A stretch of DNA of 64,000 bases from Salminus brasiliensis (lineage: Eukaryota; Chordata; Actinopteri; Characiformes; Bryconidae), in contig NC_132894.1 of NCBI RefSeq assembly GCF_030463535.1, positions 32,663,625 to 32,727,624 of the forward strand. The letters are read 5' to 3'. Below are positions 38,001 to 45,165 of the stretch, piece by piece. Within the stretch, counting starts at the first letter, position 1. Each line of letters opens with the position of its first letter. The notes beneath the pieces were generated by a model that did no database searches, was not told where the DNA came from, and saw only the letters and a list, made by a program, of their open reading frames with translations. Both the position numbers and the translations under genes were made by a program.

Positions 38001-38150
38001 GCTGTGTGTGTGGTGGTGGTGGTGATGGTGTTGATGGTGTTGTTGGGTTTTCCCCTGACTGCCATAGTGAAACCATCCCCACACTGAATCCCCCAGCACC
38101 AAACACAGCAGGAGCAAAGCCCCACACACGCGTGTGCCGCGTCTCACCAT
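19366..38150 (-). CDS. ero1b: ERO1-like protein beta (ER oxidoreductin), sixteen coding exons
   Basis: Exons in transcript order: 37962-38150, 35409-35528, 32174-32257, 31873-31914, 27907-27989, 27684-27757, 26383-26503, 25438-25484, 25326-25337, 25065-25091, 23503-23595, 22765-23011, 22517-22586, 21397-21483, 20329-20462, 19366-19426. Phases close to 496 aa (human ERO1B is 467). ERO1 reoxidises protein disulfide isomerase in the ER, passing electrons via FAD to oxygen. Visible features: signal peptide (residues 1-25, [10 protein letters not shown]), His-rich linker 36-49, C60/C62, RPCPFW (C110), shuttle pair C119-x4-C124, regulatory C159 in ECEQ, the FAD-region motif [17 protein letters not shown], and the inner active site C419-x2-C422-x2-C425. 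Paralogue B is supported by NPLAP, ETKGEG, APYFER, YTGNAQ and [20 protein letters not shown]. The start ATG has A at -3 and G at +4. The gene converges on gpr137b. Confidence 0.95.
19421..19810. repeat. Tandem duplication (~210 bp) spanning the acceptor of the last ero1b exon
   Basis: The block starting 'gagtctacaaacaaatcagg' at about 19423 is repeated from about 19631 ('gagtctacaaacaaatccgg'). Both copies continue through 'caagtgtgtgttaaacagg', an AT-rich tract, 'gaattaatta' and 'ggacaaaagtat'. The first copy contains the true terminal splice acceptor of ero1b (minus strand); the second contains a duplicate of it. Confidence 0.8.
19758..20210 (+). mobile_element. Short inverted-repeat element (MITE-like), copy 1
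   Basis: Left end 'cactataaggacaaaagtat'. Right end, read in reverse, 'cactatatgcccaaatgttt' then 'gtggacacc'. Shared interior: 'ctagattttggagaagcact', 'tgaggatttgatcgcatt', 'ccactgctccacagctcaa'. It lies in the last ero1b intron. Confidence 0.75.
20536..20570. repeat. (TG)n microsatellite, ero1b intron 14
   Basis: A pure TG run about 75 bp upstream (transcript sense) of the exon at 20329-20462. On the transcript it reads as a CA repeat. Confidence 0.88.
20749..21247 (+). mobile_element. Short inverted-repeat element (MITE-like), copy 2
   Basis: Begins 'cactatatggacaaaagtat' then 'tgggacacctgctaattcat' and ends 'ggggtgtccgcaaacttttg' then 'gacattgtg'. The interior matches the copies at 19758 and 58205. 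It lies in ero1b intron 14. Confidence 0.78.
22587..22656. repeat. (GA)n microsatellite that forms the polypyrimidine tract of ero1b exon 13
   Basis: A GA run with a few GC interruptions directly next to the exon boundary at 22586. On the ero1b transcript it reads (CU)n then AG and the exon, so the repeat is itself the polypyrimidine tract. Confidence 0.85.
23228..23440. mobile_element. MITE-like element with 'agggcagcacgatatt' ends
   Basis: Left end 'cctagggcagcacgatattt', right end 'aatatattgtgcaaccctgg', inverted and imperfect. It carries a G run and an AT-rich interior and lies in ero1b intron 11. Confidence 0.5.
24210..24600. repeat. Dispersed repeat with 'cattttggagcatttctatt' core
   Basis: Motifs 'actttacaggagaaggaaaa', 'tcattttggagcatttctat' and 'gatgtcaaaaagtgacaa' recur at about 57650-57860. 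Shorter pieces recur at 34770-34860, 35750-35960, 55390-55500 and 55830-55870. This is a dispersed family, non-coding here. Confidence 0.65.
24940..24983. repeat. (TG)n microsatellite, ero1b intron 10
   Basis: A TG run about 80-125 nt downstream (transcript sense) of the 27-nt exon at 25065-25091. On the transcript it is a CA repeat. Confidence 0.88.
25905..26130 (+). mobile_element. tRNA-derived SINE with 'gtaagtcgctctggataaga' tail
   Basis: Contains a B-box-like 'ggttcaattcccggtctggg', then 'ctgcgctacaccaataagag', then the teleost-wide tail 'ccttgtaagtcgctctggat' and a (taaatg)n end. Relatives lie at 39310-39535 (+) and 39705-39912 (-). Confidence 0.75.
26945..27475. repeat. ~31-bp minisatellite, ero1b intron 6
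   Basis: Units built from 'ggtatttgcccaatactgta' and 'gtatttgccat', with a second sub-unit ending 'gcagaatactgtggtatttg'. About 17 units. The array stays open in several frames on both strands, giving 80-200 codon artefact frames. Confidence 0.9.
28826..29038. repeat. Compound (TA)n(CA)n ... (GT)n(TA)n ... (CA)n microsatellite
   Basis: (TA)n at about 28827-28874, (CA)n to 28902, a 40-bp spacer, (GT)n at 28947-28976, (TA)n to about 29014, then (CA)n to 29038. The first TA-CA block is the reverse complement of the GT-TA block. It lies in ero1b intron 4. Confidence 0.9.
29550..30870. repeat. Degenerate transposon-derived region with internal repeats
   Basis: Several diverged copies of one module, with phrases such as 'cagttggagaggtgttcttt', 'catgaactccaaacatacct', 'ttcccagtgccact' and 'aaacccaaagcacaatcaat'. 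The same phrases occur in the element at 32520-32830. They resemble the non-coding strand of old Tc1-type fish transposons. No intact frame is present. Confidence 0.55.
31999..32098. repeat. 12-bp tandem repeat, ero1b intron 3
   Basis: Eight near-perfect copies of 'actcgctcatac'. The minus strand reads as a repeated M-S-E-C peptide, which is a chance open frame. It sits between exons 31873-31914 and 32174-32257. Confidence 0.92.
32520..32830. mobile_element. Old DNA-transposon fragment
   Basis: Contains 'gcaaaagtttgggcaccctg', 'catggtcagtactta', 'ctgaacagttggggaggtgt' and 'tgcatcaggcttgtttagat', typical of fish Tc1-type remnants. A related terminal phrase is at 54535-54560 and 54685-54710 ('ggggtgcccaaac'). 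Confidence 0.55.
32827..33045 (+). repeat. Segment duplicated at 34985-35165 (copy A)
   Basis: Begins 'atttgtcacttttaaagcct', includes 'gttgctcgatgtattgttgg' and 'catagaccctaaaatataac', and ends 'aaaccaaatggatac'. The copy at 34985-35165 is about 90% alike by eye but lacks about 30 bp. Confidence 0.8.
33050..33365 (+). mobile_element. tRNA-derived SINE
   Basis: Head 'ggcagtggtggctcagcggt' then 'tagagcgc' (A-box-like), then 'gtgggttcgattcccgggct' (B-box). The body includes 'gctgccactgttgggccctt', a (GT)n stretch and 'cagatgggttaaatgcggag'. It is inserted just after the duplicated segment ending at 33045. It is not a functional tRNA gene. Confidence 0.8.
33636..33895. mobile_element. MITE-like element with 'gctgggtggtatga' inverted ends
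   Basis: Left 'gtgctgggtggtatgacagt', right 'caaccataccgcccagccct'; these are good inverted copies about 260 bp apart. The interior is non-coding. The style is hAT-like and the superfamily is inferred only. It lies in ero1b intron 2. Confidence 0.65.
34985..35215 (+). repeat. Segment duplicated at 32827-33045 (copy B, without the SINE)
   Basis: Matches copy A from 'aatttgtcacttttaaagcc' through 'ctaaaccaaatggatac' and resumes with 'cagttcgcattttgattaat' then 'aacc', which in copy A lies beyond the SINE. It therefore approximates the empty insertion site. Confidence 0.75.
37790..37826 (-). promoter_or_regulatory. CCAAT / TGACGTCA / ACGTG cluster near the ero1b start
   Basis: CCAAT at 37790-37794, 'cctacgtg' at 37804-37811, a palindromic TGACGTCA at 37813-37820 and 'gacgtgac' at 37821-37828. 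They lie in ero1b intron 1, about 135 bp after the first coding exon. The layout resembles ER-stress elements (CCAAT-N9-CCACG and TGACGTG-type), but the ERSE second half is imperfect. ERO1B is a known unfolded-protein-response target; function here is inferred. Confidence 0.4.
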
Positions 38151-38460
38151 CCTGCCTCTGAACTCCCGACAGAAGTGAACTTAGATAACCTAGATAACTA
38201 GACTGCATCCGGAGCGCTGCCAGAAATGAGCCAAATCCAGGGACTGCCCTGCCTGTTCCGCTGTGCCCGTTCTCGTGAACTCCTCGTGTAAGAAAATGTC
38301 ACCTGAAAATGTTTTCTGACGAAATATGAAGTAAATAACGAAAGTCCGCGTCAGTTTCCTCAACGCTGCTCCTTCCTGACTACGGAAACTGAGGAGGCGC
38401 TGTGGGCGCGTTCCAAACGGAATCCTGGGCTCGGTCTCAAATCGAGCCATTGTTCCCTAG
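38151..38460 (-). promoter_or_regulatory. Probable ero1b promoter and 5' UTR region
   Basis: GC- and CpG-richer than its surroundings, immediately upstream of the ero1b ATG. No TATA box is obvious. The ATG context is 'ggcaggATGg'. The transcription start cannot be placed by eye. Confidence 0.45.
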
Positions 38461-38894
38461 GTAGGACACTCAGAGGGAATTCACCGGCGCTGTATCTCCC
38501 TCCTACAGCACACCTTTAGATTCACTCTTACGATTTTACAGACATCTTAAAGTAAAGGAGAAAGTAAAATTAGAGACTTAAAGACTAAAGTTAAGGACTG
38601 TTTCCTTGTTCAAATCATTCCCTTGGTTTAAAGCTTCACACAAGTTCATCTGTATATTTGTTTTGCTTCTTATATTTCTATATTTTCATATTTTTATATT
38701 TTTTTTTACTTAAATTTAACGTAAATGTAACTTTTATTTTATTTCTTTAAACTTTTTTTTGCACTTTTGCACTTTATTTCATTAAGTTAAGGTTTAGTTT
38801 ACATTTAGATCTTATTGAATAGCTTTGATGTGGGCAGCATTTCACTGCAAGTTATACTATGTATTACTATGTATGTGACAAATGAAATTTTTCA

Positions 38895-39180
38895 AGTCAA
38901 GAGTTTAAGATAAGATAAGATAATCCTTTATTAGTCCCGCAGTGGGAAGCAGAAAGGGATAGCAAGACATTCAGTTACAAAAAAATGTAGATAAATAATT
39001 TACACTATATACACAATATAAATAAGAATTAAAAAGCAATAGCAATATTATTTACAAGTTATTGCAAATGACTCTTAATTGCACATGTGTGTGTGTGTGT
39101 GTGTGTGGGGGGGGGGATATTGCACATAGTATTGTTACATTGAGGGACCTCTCTTCCCTGAACATGTGTGTGTAGTTAAG
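38895..39180. mobile_element. LINE-tail-like repeat
   Basis: Starts 'gataagataagataatcctt' then 'tattagtcccgcagtgg', a 3'-tail phrase very common in teleost non-LTR retrotransposon remnants. AT-rich sequence and a TG/G run (39085-39116) follow. No reverse-transcriptase frame is present. Confidence 0.5.
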
Positions 39181-39309
39181 TGTGTGTGTGTATGTGGTCT
39201 GCTTATTTATTGTTATATGTACAGCAGAAACAAGCAGTTACACTGTGCAATGAAAATCTTACTGTGCATTTATTCCATTTACCAACATAATTCTTATAAA
39301 TATAAATAT

Positions 39310-39535
39310 ATATGGTTGGTATGGTGCAACAGATAACACCACTAACTGCCACTGAGTTACAACACCCTGTGGGAGACCAGGGTTCGATTCCCAGTCTGCA
39401 TGACTATGCTGCGCTACACCAATAAGAGTCCTTGGGCCAGGCTCCTAACACTACATTTGCCCACCTCCCATTTGCCCATATGAGCAACCTTGTAAGTCAC
39501 TCTGGATAAAAGTGTCTGCTTGTTGTGTTAGCTTT
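39310..39535 (+). mobile_element. tRNA-derived SINE, plus orientation
   Basis: 'ggttggtatggtgcaacaga' head, B-box-like 'agggttcgattcccagtctg', 'atgctgcgctacaccaataa' and tail 'ccttgtaagtcactctggat'. Same family as 25905-26130. Confidence 0.78.
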
Positions 39536-39704
39536 TAGCCTAGCACCCAGCTAACACCCGCTCACCTCATCAGCTTGTTGTCAGTTCCCAGCAGCCGCAT
39601 CATCATCATGCTCTGCCAGACCTCTGTTAGACCGTGGCCTAGGGTGTTGTCAGACATTTGCAGGTCAGCAGCTATGCTATCAAAGGTGACGTGTGAATTG
39701 GTTG

Positions 39705-39912
39705 AATTTACATTTATGGCATTTAGCTGACGCTCTTATCCAGAGCGACTTACAAGGTTACTCATGTTACAGAGGTAGGCCAATGTAGTGTTAGGAGTCT
39801 TGCCCAAGCATTGCGCAGCATAGTCACCCAGACTGGGATTCGTACCCCAGCCTCCCACATGGTGTGGTAGCAGGTAGTGGTGTTATCTGCTGCGCCACAC
39901 CAACCACAGGTG
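39705..39912 (-). mobile_element. tRNA-derived SINE, minus orientation
   Basis: Reverse copy of the same family. It opens with 'ttacatttatggcatttagc' and 'ttatccagagcgacttacaa' and ends 'tgctgcgccacaccaacca'. With the copy at 39310 it forms an inverted pair. Confidence 0.78.
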
Positions 39913-40747
39913 ACGCCTCGTTCCGAATGACTGGGAAAGCTCAACACGGCATGTGTTTAGGGTTAAGTCTGTCTGTTTTAGCCCATCGCTGAACAATATT
40001 TACACAGACATTAAGGTGGTTTTCAGTTTCAGGTTTCTGCCGATTCAGAGAGAGGAGGAGTCTGGTGTTGTATGACTGGAGTATTATATAACTGCCCAGA
40101 GGTCAGACCTTCCTATAAGAACTTAAATTCCAGTATTCCTGTAAATACACCTAAAACATAATCACTACAGCTACAGGCACGTTTTCCTGACCCATAGCTC
40201 AAAAGCTAACATCTCCCCAGAAGTGACAACGGCTACTTCACCAGTTTGAACTGCTAGTTTTCCAGTTAGACCATTAGAAACAGGTTGATTGGATTTCTAA
40301 CGGTTGTAAATGATGTCCAGAGACCGAACGTCACTGTACTGCACTGTTCAGCTAAGAAGCACACACTTTCATTCGCCATTGCTGGACGGTGTCCTGGAGT
40401 ATAGAAGGTCAGGGGCTGGCTCAACAGTGGCTGCAAAGCAGATGGGGTACTAAACCCACAACCTTGTGATAAGTACCCTGTTACAAAACCATTGTGGATT
40501 GAAGGTGTACTGAAAATACAGCAGCTTCACAAACCCAGTTCAATCAGTCAAGCAAATGTCCTCAGTATTTCTCAGTATTTCTACCTGATACTGTGTTTAT
40601 TTAGTCCAAAATACAGGATATCTCGAATATCCAGTTTTGCTGGAAGCGTCATCGTATCATTACTTATAAATACCGGTATCAGCCACCATATTACCATTCT
40701 CAGCCCTTCTAGAAGATTCTCTGTAAGAGATATTCTTTAACAGGAGA
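39913..40747. other. Intergenic 5' flank of GIMAP gene 1
   Basis: Between the SINE pair and the first coding exon of the GIMAP gene. No coding exon or clear promoter element was recognised. The gene's transcription start must lie here or nearby. Confidence 0.45.
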
Positions 40748-43700
40748 ATGTCACACATTGAAGAGGCTAAGTCTAAAGGTGAGTTTCGTCATTATTATTT
40801 TTTATTATTCTGATTAATATGAGAGTCTGTTATTAATGAGAGTCTATTATTTTTTATAAACCTGATGATGACCATTTTTTTTCTGTACTGCTGTATCATA
40901 TCTGATGGTGACTAAATCACATTACTAATAGTTGCTCAGTATACTTTCTTGTATAATAGATTTGGGCCACTTCACATAAACAGACCAGATCTATCTGTTT
41001 TTTGTTTTTTTTTATCAGTAGAGCATTACTTAGGAACTAATCCCCAATCCAAATTTGTTCTCAGTGAATTGAATGCCTCTATAGGCTTCCTCACATTAAC
41101 AGTGAACAGTTGTGGATCTGCTGTCTGAGACACTGTTTTGTAAAGATTTTGAGATTTATGGTGGAGAGGTACAGGCAAGGCACTGTACAGCAAAGCAATC
41201 TTGACTCATTACTATCAGCAAGTTCATGCCACTACCATGTCAGTAGTCCTATGGTAGTGTCATTCCATTGCTGGATGGAGTACAGGGGGCTTAATAGTTA
41301 GGGGCTACAGTCTGGATTGTAGTAGGTACTACTAATGGGCATACCTTATCAAAATGGCCCAGGCCAATCAGCAGGGATCACCTAGATAAACGTATTATAC
41401 CATAACAACAGTGCCTGTGAGGGTCTGGGATGTATGTAATACAGTAACTGAACTGAAGCTGAGAAATGGACTGACAAAAGGAAAACTGGTGATAGAGTGC
41501 TGGACGCCCAAGGCTCCTCGATGCAGGCTGTCCCATCCAGGGTGCACCAGCACAAGGGCTACTGTGTGGCCTGTATGGGTTCGGTTGATCCCACATATGG
41601 ATGTCCAGCTGGGTTCCACCAGATTCAGTGATAAGACCGGGAGGGGTTAAACATGGGCCCCATATGAGTTGTACACTGCACATGTGGGCCTAGACGGGAC
41701 CCATGTGAGATTAGGGTGGGCTGTAACAATTGGGCCCAATTGGGAAAGCCTTAACACCCTTAACATCTCTCTCTGTGTCTCTTTCAGTGTCCGGCACAGA
41801 ACTGAGGGCAGTAGTCCTGGGATGGCACAAATCTGGAAAGACGTCAGTGATCAATACCATATTAGGACCCGGTGTGACAGTGGCAGTTAGTGGTCAGTGT
41901 GTGAAGAAAGAGGGACGTATCCATGGAAGGAAAGTCACGCTGGTTGACACTCCTGGCTGGTGGAAAGACTGCAGCATAAAAGATTCACCAGAGCTCGCCA
42001 AACAAGCCATAATGCGCAGTGTAACTCTGTGTCCTCCAGGTCCTCATGCCTTTCTCCTGGTTGTTGGGGTAGATTTGCCATTTATGGAGAAGTACATGGA
42101 ATCACTAGAGCAGCGCATGGAGCTTTTAAGTGAGAGAGTCTGGGCCCATACCATAGTGCTCTTCACAAGGGGTGACACACTGAAAAAAGTGACCATTGAC
42201 CGGCGCATTCAAAGAGGTGGGAAAACACTGCAGAGGCTTTTACAGAAATGTGGAAACAGATATCATGTGTTTGATAACACCAACCGGAGCAACCGTGCTC
42301 AAGTCTCAGAGTTATTGGAGAAAATAGAGGACGTAGTGAGAGGAAACGGTGGTGGAAATTTTGAGATTGATCTGGAAGAGCTTCGAGGCCTTCAGAGAAA
42401 GTGGGAAGATGTTCAGAGAAGAGCAACTGCAAGACAGTCCAAGGTGCAGGAAGAAAGATCTACCATTAAACAAAAAGGTATGTGTGTGGTCAGATGAATT
42501 GTCAGCATTTCATTGAAGAGCTGGCCATGTATTAATTCATGTACCTAACAGATCTTTCCCTTCTTCTAATTCATTTGAAGCGTATTTAAGTCACCTTAAA
42601 GAAGTGAGAGTTGTGCTCCTGGGTTGGGTGTTTTCTGGGAAGAGCTCAGTGGGAAACACCATACTGAATCAAGAAAGGTTTGTGACGGGGAGCCGAACAA
42701 CAAAGTGCACACAAGAGCAAGGAAGTGTGGCTGGAAGGAAGATGACTGTGTTGGACACCCCTGGGTGGTGGAAGTTCTTCTCACCTGACCTCAATCCTGA
42801 CTGGGTCCAGGCCGAAATCCTTAAGAGTATCAAAAAATGTAGGAAATACCCCCAGGCCATGCTGGTGGTGCTCCCTGCAGACACATCCTTTACAGAAGAG
42901 CAGAAAAGGATCATTGAGGAAAACATGGCTATCTTTGGAGAACGCATATGGAGACACACCATCGTGTTGTTCACATACGGGGATTTCCTTGGTGATGCGT
43001 CCATTGAGCACTACATTGAGAGTGAAGAGGCCCTCCAGTGGCTGGTAGAGAAGTGTGGGAACAGGTATCATGTCTTTGACAACAAGAATAGGGGTGATCA
43101 TGCTCAGGTGATTGAGCTGTTGGAGAAGATTGAAGAAATGGTGGCTGGAAACTGCTTGTACCGCTACGATACTCCAGGTGTGGAGTTACATGAAGAGACG
43201 ACTAACTTACAGCTAGTTACTTATGAGGAAAATCAGGTCAAGGACATCCTGAATTTACTACAGAGGGAATGGAACAGAAGGGCTGAGGAGTTTAGAGAAA
43301 ATATGGAAAAATTATGCACTGAATTTATTGGGCCACCAAGGAAAAGTAACCAAAGCAGGACTCCTCCTCCTGAATGTAAGTTATAAATAATTATGCGACT
43401 GTTTTCAGTTTAGTTTTTTTTTTGTTGCTTCATTTAAATTCTAATTGAAATGTGTTGAATTTGTAGTTTGTAGTGAAGATGATGAATTGCCTGTTACCCC
43501 CAAAATGTTTGGGCCTGAATGTGAAATGGATCGCCCACTGGAAAGTCAGGTACATTTTAGGAGCTCAAAACTGCCCTGCCATCTCCTCCCTACACTCTAG
43601 GTCTTAATGCTAATATAACATTGAGTATTGTGGTCTCCATAATGGCTTTTGTATTTAGTAGTATCTATGCTTAGGGATAGGGATATCTAACCCCAGTTGA

Positions 43701-44493
43701 TACATACTGATACATACAAACTAATACATACTGATACATACATACTGATACATACAAACTGATACATACTGATACATACAAACTGATACATACTGATACA
43801 TACAAACTGATACATACTGATACATACAAACTAATACGTACTGATACATACAACCTGATACATACAAACTGATACATACTGATACATTCAAACTAATACA
43901 TACTGATACATACAAACTAATACGTACTGATACATACAACCTGATACATACAAACTGATACATACTGATACATTCAAACTAATACATACTGATACATACT
44001 AACTAACGAAAGTGTTTTCTGAGTAAACAGTGAAGCACTTTTGTACGCCGCTCTGGAGAAGAGCATCTGCTAAACCCTTTGTCTTTGTTCATAGACTGGG
44101 TTTTGGACAATTTCTGACAATTTCTGCTGATGTTCCCATTCCTACCCTACCACAGGTTAGCGTCGACCTAACAGAACAGCTTCTGCCGCTTCTGGACCGA
44201 GAGTGGAGCAGAATAGAGACAGTGGTGATGGAGAAAGTGCGTGCAACTCTTCTCCAGGTCAACCGAGCCAGTGGTAAGCTGCTGTTTGCCTACAAGTAAT
44301 AACAAATTTTCAAAACATGTAATAAGTGGATACAGATGCTTATGGATGTTCCTTCTCTACAGGCGTGTCTTCTGAAGTGGGTGAAGAAGAGATCCAGGAG
44401 TCATTAGTCAAAGTGCTTTGGTGGCTTCCAGGCTGTAGACATGAGAAAGGAGCATGCGGAGTCAGAGACGATGTACCAACAGAGCTGTTCTAA
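40748..44493 (+). CDS. GTPase IMAP family member 8-like, gene 1 (two AIG1 GTPase domains)
   Basis: Exons: 40748-40778, 41788-42477, 42581-43375, 43467-43549, 44156-44273, 44363-44493 (TAA). All are GT-AG and phases close to 615 aa. Exon 2 encodes a complete AIG1-type GTPase: P-loop GWHKSGKT at residues 22-29, switch II DTPGW at 64-68, FTRGD at 136-140, then RYHVFDN. Exon 3 encodes a second one: GWVFSGKS 255-262, DTPGW 299-303, FTYGD 371-375. Exons 4-6 encode an acidic linker, a helical segment (EQLLPLLDREWSRIE) and a tail with WWLPGC. No signal peptide or membrane anchor is seen. GIMAPs bind GTP and act mainly in lymphocyte survival and membrane traffic. The closest layout is GIMAP8-type multi-domain proteins, which are expanded in fish. 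The gene is a tandem paralogue of the next one; exon 2-3 and intron 2 are nearly identical. Confidence 0.9.
41480..41745. repeat. Dispersed 'acccacatgggc'-type repeat, inverted relative to 15010-15310
   Basis: Phrases 'atccagggtgcaccagcaca', 'tgtatgggttcggttgatcc' and 'ggacccatgtgagattaggg' match the 15-kb block read in reverse. It lies in intron 1 of GIMAP gene 1 and ends about 40 bp before the exon 2 acceptor. Confidence 0.55.
43692..44010. repeat. 'gatacatactgatacataca' minisatellite, GIMAP gene 1 intron 4
   Basis: Tandem mixture of 'tgatacatac' and 'aaactaatacatac' units, with a larger block of about 105 bp repeated. It ends next to a SINE-tail remnant at about 44040-44090 ('gccgctctggagaagagcat'). 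Confidence 0.88.
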
Positions 44494-45165
44494 CAGATGT
44501 GTATGTGTGTTGCTAGTACATGCTATAGGAACCATCTTTGACAGTCAGCACTCTATAACCTGTTGCTTTGTTCCCAGATTACTTTAACTAACATCTCTGA
44601 GATTCATTAGCTTGTTAGGTGTTATAGCGCATTCGCAATCATGGTTAGGAATGTTCCGCAAACAGCAAACCCTGTCCCAACAATCAGCAGACTAGCACTC
44701 ATTGATGCTCACAAAGCACAACCCCCCTAGTTTGTAATGGAATTAAGAAATGGGAGTGGTGCACTGTTCTACTGGGCAGCGACACCTGCATATTAGGCAG
44801 GTGATTTGTTGTACATTTGGGGATCTAGTGTATGTTGACTTGTATGTTGTCTTTATTTATTTTTTTTTAATTAGTTTTGAGACATAGCAGGACTGTACTG
44901 TTTGTTTTTCCTTTCTCTAAATGTACCAATGTATTATTATTTCCATTATTAATGTAATCTGTCTGCTTGTTAATTAATGTGCTTAAAGCTTTGAATGATT
45001 CACTTTTTATTGGCCATGTTGTAAAGTTTCAGGGTTTTTTTGTTTTTTTCACATGCGTCATCATCTGCTGATCATGCAAGTACTACTGTCAGTCCACTTT
45101 CAGTATCATGTCATTCTGAAGGCTATGCTTCCCTAAGGAAACTCCTCAAAAAACAAAGGGGGTAA
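44494..45165. other. Intergenic spacer between the two GIMAP genes
   Basis: About 670 bp that must hold the 3' UTR of gene 1 and the 5' flank of gene 2. No canonical AATAAA stands out and no coding sequence is seen. Confidence 0.5.

Noticed and set aside
37944-38208. Alternative overlapping frame starting at 38208 as the ero1b start
   Set aside because: That frame lacks a signal peptide and the C-F-C motif in phase with exon 2. The ATG at 38150 gives both.
42163-43101. Minus-strand frames of 89-111 residues antisense to the GIMAP exons (also at 48124-49065)
   Set aside because: They are shadows of the GTPase exons; the plus-strand frame carries all GTP-binding motifs.
43692-44010. CRISPR-like array of regular repeats
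   Set aside because: The context is a vertebrate intron; units have no unique spacers and form an ordinary minisatellite. The same holds for 12340-13560 and 59404-60330.
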